Source: Pleodorina starrii (taxonomy: Eukaryota > Chlorophyta > Chlorophyceae > Chlamydomonadales > Volvocaceae). From it: DNA of 64,000 bases. Under the pieces are notes generated by a model, which saw only the letters and a program-made list of their open reading frames with translations, ran no database searches and was not told the origin of the DNA. This document shows, piece by piece, positions 12,801 to 23,510 of the stretch (position 1 is its first letter; each line of letters opens with the position of its first letter). The translations under genes were made by a program, and so were the position numbers. The stretch covers positions 704,001 through 768,000 of the forward strand of contig BRXU01000009.1 of the NCBI GenBank assembly GCA_030267565.1. The letters run 5' to 3'.

Positions 12801-15800
12801 TGGTCGGGTCGGGTGCGGCAAAGAGTTACCGGTACTCACTTTTGTTGTTGCGGCGGTGGGGCTCCAGACGTGCACGGAAGAAGGGTTTCGGGCATGTGAG
12901 TGTTTGTGTGCGTTTGGTGACATTACTGTAACGTCGTTGCCTTCTCCGGCCTCCTCTCCGGCATTCTTGGCAGCGGCCTTGTGCGTGCGACTTTATGTGT
13001 GTCTTAGTCGAGGGTTTAGGTGAGTGGTACCCCGTTGCGATACGTTTGCTGCATGTGCGTCATAATGCAATACAAAAGCCGAGGATGGGCGCATGGACGC
13101 TGGGAATGGAAGGTGGAGGAGTGGAGGGTGAACGGATACGGGGGCCCTGAGCTGTTCGCATTGCCCCGCCCCGGCACGGTGTTTCGCCGCCTGCCCCTCC
13201 CCTTCCCCCTCCCCCTCCCTCTCCTCCCTCCCCGATGCTCCTCCGTCCCCCTGCTTGCACCATCGCCCATCGCCCGGGGGGACTCCGCCTCCCCCTGATG
13301 CCGTCGCGTCGTATTTTGCGCGCCGTATCAGGTACGGCATGGGCCGTCGTACAAGTCGCAGGCGCAACAGCGTCTTTGTCCCCTTTGTTGCCCGGCTGGC
13401 CTGCGGGGTCCCCCCGGGGGGTGATGCGTGTGACAAGAAGGGTGGTTGGGCTGCGTCATTGTCCTACAGCCTTTCCGGGGACCAGGGCTGCTAGGTGCTG
13501 CCCACGTGACATGAACGCCGATTGTTGTTGTTGCTCCGTTTGGAGTCCACACCCTCTGCATCGGACCCCGGCCAGGACGGGGCATTGTTGTGTTGACTTG
13601 GCCAAGAGATTCGTTGTTGAGGTGGTTGTTGTGGTTGTTGAGGTGGTGGTTGTGGCGGTTGTGGTGGTTGCAGTGGGCTCCTCACCGATGATGCGTTTAT
13701 GGCGGAGTTGTGGTGGAGTTGAAACCGAGGAAGGGGAGGGTGTCAACTGTCAACTGTCAACTGCCAACTGTGTGTTGCACGTGGACTCGGGCCGTTCGGA
13801 GGGAGGGACATAGTTTGTTTTGCGCCACAGTTGGTTGGTTGGTTGGTTTGGTTGAGTGATATGCCACCGGCCCGACTTGGGAGTCTTCACCCCCGACTGA
13901 ATTTGAGACTCTCTTTACACATGCCCCCTTTCCTCCCGTACCCGTGCCTTTTTCGATGTCGTACGCAGTCGTACGGTCGCGCCCTGGAGCTGTCCCCCGG
14001 CCGCCTCTTCAGTCGCCTGCAGGCCGCGGCGTTGCAGTACCAGATGGGAGACATGCCGGCGGCGCTGTCGTACTATCGTACGGCACTGGCGGCGGCGCCG
14101 GGCAACGCCTCGGCGCTGCTGGGTTGTGGTGAGGTGCTGTTGGCGCAAGCGGCTCTGGCGGCGCGGATGGGCGCCGCGGGCGCGGCGGCGGCGGAGCTGG
14201 CGGAGGCGGCGGCGCTGGCGGCGCGCGCGACGGGCCAGTACGGCAACTTACAGGTAGCCGTACATTCGTACTGAATCGTTGCCAAGTCGGAGCGTCAAAC
14301 ACGCTGCAGCCAGTAATACCGTAAAATCGTATCGCAATCAGTCCTAAGACCCCTCGAACTGTCCCTCTCTCCCTCTTTCCCCCTTCCCCTCCCTCCCTCC
14401 CAGGCCGGCTGGAAGTTGCTGGGCGATGTGCGCATGCAGCACGCTGCCGTACCCACCCTGGACCACGTCGCAGCGACCCGCGGGTCACTCGCTGGACTAC
14501 CCTCCTCCGCCGCCTCCGCCGCCTCCGCCTCCTTCGCCTCCGGCGGCGCCGGCGCCGCGGCCGCTTCCGTGGCCGCCGGTTTGGCGGCGGCTAGCGACCG
14601 TCTAGCTCAGCTTCGGAGCGCGCGGCGAGCCTACGCGGCGGCGGTCCACATTGACCCACGGGTCGCTGGGCTGTGGGGCGACCTGGGCATGTCGTACCAC
14701 TTGCAGCTGGAGCTTGAGGGGCAGCACCCGGACCTGGCGGCGGAGGCGGAGGCGGTGGCTGGCGCCCGGGTGAGGGTGAGGGTGAGGCTGAGGCTGAGGG
14801 TGAGGGTGAGGGTTGACTGGTCCACTGACTGGTTTACCGTTTTCATACAGCGTACCGGTAGTAGACGCAGGATGGGGACCGCTGCGGCGCAAAAGCTGGT
14901 TAGGCGTACGAATTGCAGTACTGTACGGCACTGACGAACCATGCACCAACTGTGACGACGATTTGCTTGCTTTGCTTGACTTAGTAAACCTACCGTAAAT
15001 AAGTAAACGCCCCTACGGCCTACGCCCCCCTTGCCTAAGTCCACAGAAGCATACGGGTGCTGCTGCTGCCGCTGTGGGGCGGCTGCGCCGCAGCGCTCTG
15101 TCGTTGGCCCGCGGCGGCCTCCGATTGGACCCCGTCTCCGACTGGTTGTGGGGCTGCTCCGGAACCATCGCCGCCGCCGCCGCCGCCGAGTCGCCGTCCA
15201 TGGCCGCCGCCGCCGAGTACTGTTTCAGTCGGGCTCTGCAGCTGAACCCGCGGCGGGCGGCGGTGTGGGCAGCGCTGGGGCGGCTGTACGCGGCGCACGG
15301 AGAGGGAGGCCTGGCGAGCAGGTACCGTAGCGACCAGATGCGATGCGGGGGGCGGCTTGTCCCCCTTACAACTTGCACCCTTTCCCTCCTTCCTTCCTTC
15401 CTAACTTTTTCCATGATCATCGCTTTCCGTAGCCGTCCCCATCCCCTTCCTCAGCCCCTTCCCACCTTCCTTCCCCTATCCATGACCCTTCCCCCATACC
15501 GGCCCCCTCCATCCGCCCCACCATCTGTCCTTCAAAAGGTGCTTCGATGCGGCCCGGAGCCACGAGCCGACCTCCATTGCGGTGTGGGAGGCGATGGGCG
15601 ACGCGGCGCTGCGCCGGGGCGGCGGCGTGTTTTCGGCGCTGGCAGGCGGCTGCGGCTGCGGTGACCCGCGGGTCGGTGCGGCGTGGCGCGACGCGGCGGA
15701 TGCGTACGAGCACGCCCAGTTGCTGGGGGGCGACGTGGAGTCTCGGCTGGGTTTCGTGCTGGGTACGTCACACGTCGCACGCGGGGGGGGGGGCGGGGGG

Positions 15801-18800
15801 AGCGGAGGGCAGCATGCCGTACTAGGTTGTACGGGGGGTTCCATAGGAGGGGGGACGTCGCACCGGCCAGTGCTGCTTCGACAAGGCACCCTACAGGTGT
15901 CTTCGGAGCTCTTAAAGGTATTCAATGATGGTCTTAGGGTCATATCTGTCAGGTGAACTTCCCTAAGATATTTGATACCTGTTGCTTTGAAGCATCTACC
16001 AAAGCTATCCTCATTATTGGCCGCCTGCGCTTTGCCAGCGGCTTTCTGCCGTTCCCGTTCGATGACGCTAATGTTGACGAACCGCTGTCGGCGTCGTTCG
16101 CGCCGCAGCGACCCTGACGGCGCGCACCGACCCGCGGGTCACCGCCGCCACCACCCCCGCCGCCGACGGCTCCGTACTGGCCGCCGCCACCAAGGCCGCC
16201 GCGATGCATCCGCTGCTGGCCTCAGCCCACCAGGCGCGCGCGCTGGCGCTGGAGGCGCGCGGGGACTTTGCCGCCGCCGTACAGGTACGGCCCCTGCCGT
16301 ACAGCTTCCGTGCCGCCTGGCGTTCCTTCGTCGGACGCATTCTTCGGACTGTTTCTTTCTTTTCCCTCTTCCAATGTCAGTAGTTATGGTTAACCCACTG
16401 CAACAGCCGCCAGATCATGACCGTTACCGCGACCGTTGCCGTTACCGTTACCGTTGCCGTTGTCGTTGGCAGGCCCTCCAGACGGCGCTGGCCCTCCTGG
16501 ACGACAGCGGCGGAGGCCAGCAGCCGGGTACGACATCCGCTCCGCTGGTTCAGCCCTTTGACCCGCGGGTCGCTCCCAGCCCTCGAGCTGCCCTACAGCT
16601 CGACCTGACGCGGCTGCTGGCGGCGGCCGGGCGGGGCAACGAGGCGATTGCGCTGTACGAAACGCTGCGTCAGCAGGGAGTTGTACGGCAGGACGATTTT
16701 GCGGCTGAGTTGTCGTACGCAATGGCGCTGCAGCAGGTACGCGGAAATAGGCCCAACCCGCTGACTTTGCAACTCAAACGGTAAATTATTTGGGACGACT
16801 GTGACTTTGGGCGACTATGAAAGGTCGCCAAATAAGAAATCGCAGCCACAGAACAGCGAGTGGGAGTGGGAGTGGCAGCGAGTGGGAAAACATTAGTGAA
16901 TGGGAAAACACGGAAAAACACGATTGAGAGGGTTCGCCGTGTTTTGGACACCGCTCGATCACCGCCTGTGTGGATCACATCGCCGTGGCACTGCCGTACA
17001 CCTCTGTACGGAACTGCTTTCGGTCCGCAGGCCGGTCGTACCGCCGACGCCCTGCCGCACCTGGTGGCCGTGCTGTCCGCCGCCGCGGCGCCTCCGCGTC
17101 TCCGCATCGCCGCCGCCACGGCTGCCGTACGGATCCAAGTTGCGGCACGGCGGTGGGACGAGGCGTACGGCATCGTCCTGACGGCGACATCGGACCTGGC
17201 GGACGAGGGCTACGGCGCCGCCGCGGCGGAGGCGGCTGCCAAGCTGTGGCGGGTGCTGCTGGCGGGTACGGCGGGCTTTGTATGTATTTAAATTTTTCTT
17301 TGTATTTTTTCGGTGACAACCCTTCAGCTTGCTCACATATCTCTTCACGGCTAAGTCAGTCCCGGCGAGATGACGGAAGCGCATCGAAAGGCCGCCGCCT
17401 CGCCACCGGCAAGGCGGAGGTGTCCTCTTAACCACTAACCACTAACTGCTAACTACCATCCCTGCAGCGCCTGCTTAAGGTGCTGAAGTGGCTGACGCTC
17501 CTCCGTGTTCCTCCGTGTTGTTGCGTCCTGTTGCGTCCAAACTGTGCCCCGTCATTGCCACATTGCCTCGCTCACTCTCGCCTGCATGTCCATGTGCCAA
17601 ACACCGCGAAGGCCTGGTGTCGGCTCGCGCACCCGAGTTGGAGCCCCAGCTGCTGGCGGCGATGCGGCGGTGGGCGGCGGGGCGGCGGGACCTGGATACA
17701 GCGCAGGTCGGTTGGTTGGTCGGTTGGTTGGTTGGTGGTTGGCTGGCTGGATGCCCGTTCACCTTTTCACCTGTTAACACCTGTACCGGTAACTTTTGTT
17801 GCGGCTTGAACTCCGATGCGCCTTTAGCCGCGCACTGCCGGAGGCAGGCTCAAAACCATGGCGTAATTTACCTACCTACCAACCGCAGCAAAACCACCTT
17901 TACTTTACACCGATACCTCCCACAGCACGAGTGCCGCGTCCACGAGCTGCTGTGCGCAAAGCACCGAGCCGCCGGCGGCGGCGCCGCCGCGCTCCGCCAG
18001 GCAGCTCTCGCCGTACGGGCCTGCCCGTACGACAGGGCAGCCTGGGCCCTGCTGTCCCATTCTGCCGTACAAGCCCCCGGCCCGCGCCACGCCGCGCTGG
18101 CGGCGCGCGCGGCGCCTCGCGACCGCGCGCCGTACGCTGCCGCGGCGGCGGGCGAGAACGCCGCTCCGAGCCTGGCGGCGCCGCCGGGCGCGGCGCCGCT
18201 GGCGCCGTCGGCGGCGGCGGCCCACGCGGCGGGTCTGGTGGCGGCGGCGGCGGCCTCGGCCGCGAAGGGCAGCGGCGCCGCCGACGGTGTGCTGTTGTTG
18301 GCGGAGGTACGGGAGGCGGCGGCGCGGATGCGGCGTGTCGTACATGCGCAGCCGTACGAGGCATCGGCCTGGTACCTCTGCGCACTGACGGAGCTCCAGG
18401 TCAGTCAGTCAGTCAGTGGGGGTTCGGGGGGAGACCTCTAGTCGTACACATCTGGTTGGTTCGTTGTGTGGTTGGATGGTTGGTTGGTTGGTTGGTTTCG
18501 GGGTTTCTGGGGGAGACGAGCAGGAGCGCCGGCCCCCTTCATTGGCGGCTGAGGGGCGCTGAGTTCCTAGATGGATCCAAGGACGTTGCTGACGTGGCCG
18601 GCGGAGATTCGCACTGGTAGGACGAGCAACTGGTAGGACGAGCAACTGGTGGGACGAGCAGGGGCGCGAGATCGTACTGGATACCGCTAATGACTGGAAG
18701 CGCTCAGCCCCCAACGCCCCCCGTCGCCCAACGGGTACACCCCCAGCACGCCATCGCGTCCGGAGGCCAGGCCAGGCTGTACGGCAGCGCCGCCGTCGCG

Positions 18801-20874
18801 GCACGCGCCGCCGCCGCCAGGTCGAAGGCGGAGCTGGCGGCGCTGCCGACGGAGCCGCCGCCGTCACCTGCGGCGGCGGCGGCGGCGGCGGTACGACCGC
18901 CGATCCCTGGGCTCCCACCCGTACTGGCGCTGGCTGCTGCTGCACAAGCTGGTGAGTCACTCGGGATCTCTGGAGCTAGAAACAAATCTGGATCTGCGAA
19001 AAATCTATTTTACAAAAATCTCCCCGCCAAATTACTGGTACCACACACGCGCTGCTTAGCGGCTTAGCGCAGCTGTCCCAGCACAAAGTAGAACAGAAGG
19101 GAACGGTAATTTACTGTTGGGACTGCGGCCCGTTTATCTGAGGTACCATACTGGGAGGACTGGGCGCCGCGCAGGGACAGAGCCTGACGAGGTTCGATGG
19201 TGGGTGGGTGGGTGGGTGCTGTCCCATTCCGCCCGTCTTCATCGTTGGGCGCTGTCCCGCCAAACCCAACCACTTGCTCCACATTGCCCTCCGCTCCGCC
19301 CCCATCGCATGTCCGGCGATCCGCTGCTGATCCCCGATCCGCGTGTGCCTTTTGGGTGGTAACGGTATCGGTAACGGTGGATTTCCTACTCCGCAGCCCG
19401 CGCGCACGCCGACGCCGACCCGCGGGTCGCAGCGCTGCGCTGTCAGCGCGCCGCCCTGGCTGACGTGTGCGTGCGGTCGCTGGCGGTGCTGAGTGAGTGC
19501 CGCCTGCAGCTGCGGCTGCGAGGACATGGCGCCGGCGGCGGTGGCGGCGGAGGTGGCGGCGGAGGCGGTGGTGGCGGCGGTGGTGGCGGGGAGTCGGAGG
19601 CGAGGGCGGCTGCTGCGGAGGCGATCAGCCTCGCCTCGGCCAACGGCGTGGATGCCTCTCCGGCGCTCCGACAGATCGCCCGTCTGCACCTGGCGGAGGT
19701 GAGTGAGTGAGCGGCCGAGCGAGCGAAGGCGAGTGGCCGAGCGAGCGAATTTGTGTTTGTGTGTGGCGGGCGGGCGGGCGGTGTTTGTGCGTGGCGGGCG
19801 TGCGTGGCGGGCGGGCTGGCGGGCTGCCGGAAGGTGGACACCATTGTCATTATCATCATCCAATTTACCGGTATTCCTGCCTCCCATCAATGTCATCCGC
19901 ACCGGATGCCTTTGACCTGCAGGGCGATATTGCTGCGGCCAACGCCGCTTACGAGCGGGCCTGTCGCGCTGCAGCAGCGGCTGTGTCCAGCACTCCCACT
20001 CCCAGCAGTAGCACCACCACCACCACCACGACCCCCCACAGCTACGAGGTATTGATGACACTGGAGTGGGCGGCGGTCCGGGCGGCGGCGGGCGAGGCCG
20101 CCGAGGCGGCGCAGCTCCTGGCCGCCGCCGCCAGCGGCGGCGGCGGTGGCGTCGCCGTCGCTGTCGTACCATCGCGGCCTGCAGCGGCCCTGGTCGACGT
20201 GGCGTCCGTACAACGGGCGCTGCTGATGCTGCAGCTCGGGGAGGTCGAGGCGGCGCGGTTGGCGGCGGTGGATGCGGCGGCGGTTGCGAGTGGAAGTTCG
20301 GGGGTGGCGGCGGCGGCGACGGCGGCGACGCCTTCTCCCGGGCTGCGTTCCGCAGCGCATGCCGTACAGGCCGCCGCGGCGTTGGTTCAGGCGACGCTGG
20401 CTGAGGCGGCGGCTGCAGCGGAGGAGCCGGCTGAGGCGGCGGGTGCGGCCGGGTGGGCTGCGGCGCGCAAGAAGAGTCTGCTGGAAGCGAGGTGCGAGGG
20501 GCGGGGCGGGGCGGGGCGGGGCGGGGCGGGGGGAAAGAAGCCGAGCCAGTCCGCTGGGTCCTGTCAGCCTCTACCTGCCCACAAGTACCAAGGCCCACCG
20601 ATTGGGAACTGCACTGCCTCTCAGCCACGCCCTATCCTGTCCTGTCGTGCCCTGACCTGTCCCAGTTTCTGGAAACTGTTTAGAGGAACAGTGCAATCGA
20701 GATCTCGGGGCAGCGGCGCAATCGATCTACCGTATTGGGGTGGTCGTGGTGGTATTGCGATTACAGAAGGCTCCAGACCCTAGGAAGAGTTGATCCAGCC
20801 GGCCAACTGGCATATGGTGCACTGCAGCAAAAACAAATGTGTGCGCATGCGCATATGCGTGTGTGTTTGCACGC

Positions 20875-20907
<33 letters not shown>

Positions 20908-21546
20908 ATGTTGCCGATATGCAGGTGGGCCGCGCGTGAGGCGCTCAAGCCGCTGAGCCTGTCGCGACCCGCGGGTCTGTTGGGTCACCGGGGCAGCGCG
21001 CCGCCCGCCGGCCCCGCGGGTCCCGGTGCGGCGCTTGCTGCGGTGCTGCTCAGTCGGGCAGAGGCGGCGCTTGGCAGGGAGGAGGCGGCGCGGGAGGGGC
21101 GGAACCAGGTGCGTGAGTGCGTGAGTGTCACCGCCGGTGGAGGCGGCGGGGGGCCCCGCCGGTGTTGTGGCCCCCGTTGTGCCCGCCGTGTGGGATGCTG
21201 CTTTTTGCTGATTGGTTGATGTCTGCTTAATCGGTTTGCGCAGGCGGCGCGGCTGTGGCCGGACCAATCGGAGCAGCCGCCCGAGCGCTTCTTCTTCACC
21301 GGCCCGAGCGCTTCATTTCACCAAGGCGGAGGTGTGTCGGCAGCGCCGGCAGATGCCTTCGCCGACGACGGCGACGCCGCCGCAGCCGCACTCACCCGCA
21401 GGGGCGGGGGAGGGGCTGGGGGCGGCTGTCTAGCGGCGATGTCTGCCGGCGGCGGCAGCGGTGCTCTAGCGCGAGCGGTGCACCGCCGGCCGTGGGCATT
21501 AAGGGAGGCGTGGGGCGGCTTGGTGGCCGCGGCGCGGGCTCGATAG
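3900..21546 (+). CDS. SKI3: SKI3/TTC37-like tetratricopeptide scaffold of the Ski complex
   Basis: Predicted scaffold of the cytoplasmic Ski complex, which with the SKI2 helicase and SKI8 feeds RNA to the 3'-5' exosome. Exons: 3900-4030, 4824-4866, 5336-5423, 5685-6010, 6206-6310, 6716-6879, 7084-7199, 7526-7602, 7880-8191, 8492-8614, 8999-9121, 9669-9769, 9968-10133, 10470-10928, 11247-11582, 11963-12055, 13969-14253, 14404-14769, 15047-15321, 15539-15762, 16109-16284, 16473-16736, 17031-17279, 17468-17504, 17612-17706, 17926-18399, 18747-18951, 19397-19698, 19923-20491, 20925-21108, 21244-21546. They sum to 2,257 codons including TAG. The N-terminus ([20 protein letters not shown], then [20 protein letters not shown]) matches the first TPRs of the SKI3 family. 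Further TPRs follow ([40 protein letters not shown]). Ala/Gly runs lengthen it beyond human TTC37 (about 1,560 aa). Small exons 24-25 are least certain. Confidence 0.88.
6311..6715 (+). other. SKI3 intron 5, predicted GC-AG intron
   Basis: The exon 5 coding frame ends in CAG followed by GCAAGTACCG, a strong match to the GC-type donor consensus CAG|GCAAGT. The next exon begins in phase 0 after ACCCCAG. The nearest GT, four bases later, would break phase. The intron also holds a CCCCTCATCCTC-type tandem tract at about 6580-6655. Confidence 0.65.
9394..9656 (+). repeat. (CCCCT)n microsatellite in SKI3 intron 11
   Basis: About 52 almost perfect 5-bp units, purely pyrimidine on the plus strand, preceded by a degenerate CCCTCC tract from about 9300. 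It ends just before the acceptor of exon 12 (9669), so it forms an extreme polypyrimidine tract. The opposite strand is (AGGGG)n. Confidence 0.95.
12056..13968 (+). other. SKI3 intron 16, long (1.9 kb) with open 5' part
   Basis: Exon 16 ends AAG|GTGGGC and exon 17 starts in the same phase at 13969 after TACGCAG, giving a continuous TPR. The intron is several times longer than its neighbours. Its first about 440 bases stay open in the exon frame to a TGA at 12500-12502 and read as Glu/Gly-rich repeats. A GACCCGTGGGTC palindrome lies at 12412-12423. A (GTT/GGT)-rich tract lies at about 13610-13675. Confidence 0.6.
14475..20977. repeat. Dispersed 12-bp palindrome GACCCGCGGGTC in SKI3 exons
   Basis: Copies lie at 14475-14486, 14653-14664 (variant GACCCACGGGTC), 15663-15674, 16129-16140, 16560-16571, 19417-19428 and 20966-20977, all inside predicted coding exons. 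Intron copies or variants lie at 8197-8208, 8265-8276 and 12412-12423. Five of the seven exon copies read as Asp-Pro-Arg-Val; 14475 reads Thr-Arg-Gly-Ser and 20966 reads Arg-Pro-Ala-Gly. The span given covers the exon set, not a continuous repeat. Confidence 0.85.
20878..20906 (+). repeat. (GT)n dinucleotide tract in a SKI3 intron
   Basis: A short GT run shortly upstream of the exon starting at 20925, within the intron between the exons ending at 20491 and starting at 20925. Confidence 0.85.
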
Positions 21547-22317
21547 GGCCCTCTGGCTGCGCGTTAGTTTTGGCAGTACAGCGGCAGTAAGGTTGGCAGT
21601 ACAACTTCAGTACGGTTTTGGTTCAGTACTGTTTCGAAGGCATTGACTGTACCGACCCTACGGATGCTGGGAAGCGGTAGTAGGTATGAAGGCGGGTGCG
21701 GCTTTCATACAAACACTTACAGCGAGGGCTATGCGTATTGCAGCTGATGCATATGGTTGTGTGGTTGGCATGTGACAACCGAGCAAGAAAGCCTCCCGCT
21801 CGGCTGTCGGCTCCCAGTCCTCGATGCGTACCGCCGATTTTCAAATGTTGTGCCCTGACTGTAACCCCTGGCGCCCCCCTGGAGCCCACCCCGCCTGGCC
21901 CTGGCTCTGGCTCGTTCGCTCGCTCCACCTCATGCGTCCATTCAGCCTTCAACCTTGACCTCGACAACAGCCGGCTCTCACACTTTTATCTGCTCTGCTC
22001 TGTCACACCCTTGCCGCGTCGGACACCACAGATGACCGACTTTACGACATGTAACTCTAAATGTAGCGCCTGCCTGCCTGCCTGCCAGTATATCTGCCTG
22101 TCGTACCGTATCTGGTGCTGCTGATCAAGACCCGGTTGAAGCTTTGCACCGCATCATGCGCCGCCATGTCGTACTACCACCGCCGACCTAACCGGGCACC
22201 GTCTCTCCAGGCCGGAACGTAGTCCTGAACAGGCCACACGGGAAACGGAAAACAGCAAACAAATCGAGAAACGCCCTGCACACTGCTGCTGCTCAAACAC
22301 TGGCATGCCTAGGGCTG
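21547..22317. other. SKI3 3' UTR and flanking DNA
   Basis: No supported gene. TGTAA motifs, the usual poly(A) signal of chlorophycean algae, occur at 21860-21864 and 22050-22054; either could end the SKI3 transcript. The region runs into the GGTCA minisatellite. Confidence 0.5.
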
Positions 22318-23445
22318 TCATGGGGTCAGGTCAAGTCAAGGGGTCTGGTCAGGTCAAGGGGTCTGGTCAGGTCAAGGGGTCAGGTCAGGTCAAAAGGGTC
22401 AGGTCAGATCAAAAGGGTCAGGTCAGGTCAAAGGGGTCAGGTCAGGTCAAGGGGTCAGGTCAGGTCAAAGGGGTCAGGTCAGGCCAAGGGGTCAGGTCAG
22501 GTCAAAGGGGTCTGGTCAGGTCATGGGGTCAGGTCAGGTCAAGGGGTCAGGTCAGGTCAAGGGGTCAGGTCAGGTCAAAGGGGTCAGGTCAGGTCAAAGG
22601 GGTCAGGTCAGGTCAAAGGGGTCTGGTCAGGTCAAAGGGGTCTGGTCAGGTCATGGGGTCAGGTCAGGTCAAGAGGTCAGGTCAGGTCAAGGGGTTAGGT
22701 CAGGTCAAGGGGTCAGGTCAGGTCAAGGGGTCAGGTCAGGTCAAGAGGTCAGGTCAGGTCAAGGGGTCAGGTCAGGTCAAAGGGGTCTGGTCAGGTCATG
22801 GGGTCAGGTCAGGTCAAGAGGTCAGGTCAGGCCAAGGGGTCAGGTCAGGTCATGGGGTCAGGTCAGGTCAAGAGGTCAGGTCAGGTCAAGGGGTCAGGTC
22901 AGGTCAAGAGGTCAGGTCAGGTCAAGGGGTCAGGTCAGGTCAAGGGGTCAGGTCAGGTCATGGGGTCAGGTCAGGTCAAGGGGTTAGGTCAGGTCAAGGG
23001 GTCAGGTCAGGTCAAGGGGTCAGGTCAGGTCAAGAGGTCAGGTCAGGTCAAGGGGTCAGGTCAGGTCAAAGGGGTCTGGTCAGGTCATGGGGTCAGGTCA
23101 GGTCAAGAGGTCAGGTCAGGTCAAGGGGTCAGGTCAGGTCAAGAGGTCAGGTCAGGTCAAGGGGTCAGGTCAGGTCAAGGGGTCAGGTCAGGTCATGGGG
23201 TCAGATCAGGTCATGGGGTCAGGTCAGGTCAAGGGGTTAGGTCAGGTCAAGGGGTCAGGTCAGGTCAAGGGGTCAGGTCAGGCCAAGGAGTGAGGTCAGG
23301 TCAAGGGGTCAGGTCAGGTCAAGGGGTCAGCTCAGGTCAAGGGGTCAGGTCAGGCCAAGGGGTCAGGTCAGGCCAAGGGGTCAGGTCAGGTCAAAGGGGT
23401 CAGGTCAGGTCAAGGGGGTCAGGTCAGGTCAAGGGGTCAGTGGTC
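22318..23445. repeat. GGTCA-rich minisatellite, about 1.1 kb
   Basis: Tandem array built from 17-19-bp units of the form GGGGTCAGGTCAGGTCAA. Unit-to-unit variation lies in the spacer (AAGGGG, AAAGGGG, AAGAGG, ATGGGG) and there are occasional TCTGG or GGCCAAG changes. Groups of units recur in the same order, suggesting higher-order duplication. It sits between the convergent 3' ends of SKI3 and the FAD monooxygenase. Long ORFs through it are repeat artefacts. Confidence 0.95.
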
Positions 23446-23510
23446 AAGCAAGGTGTCAAGACGAGCATTTTGATTCGCTGCGCTTCTGGTACAGTATTAT
23501 CAAGCCGGCA

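Noticed and set aside
22318..23445. AGGTCA direct repeats resembling nuclear-receptor response elements
   Set aside because: Nuclear receptors are an animal family; the match is a by-product of the repeat unit.
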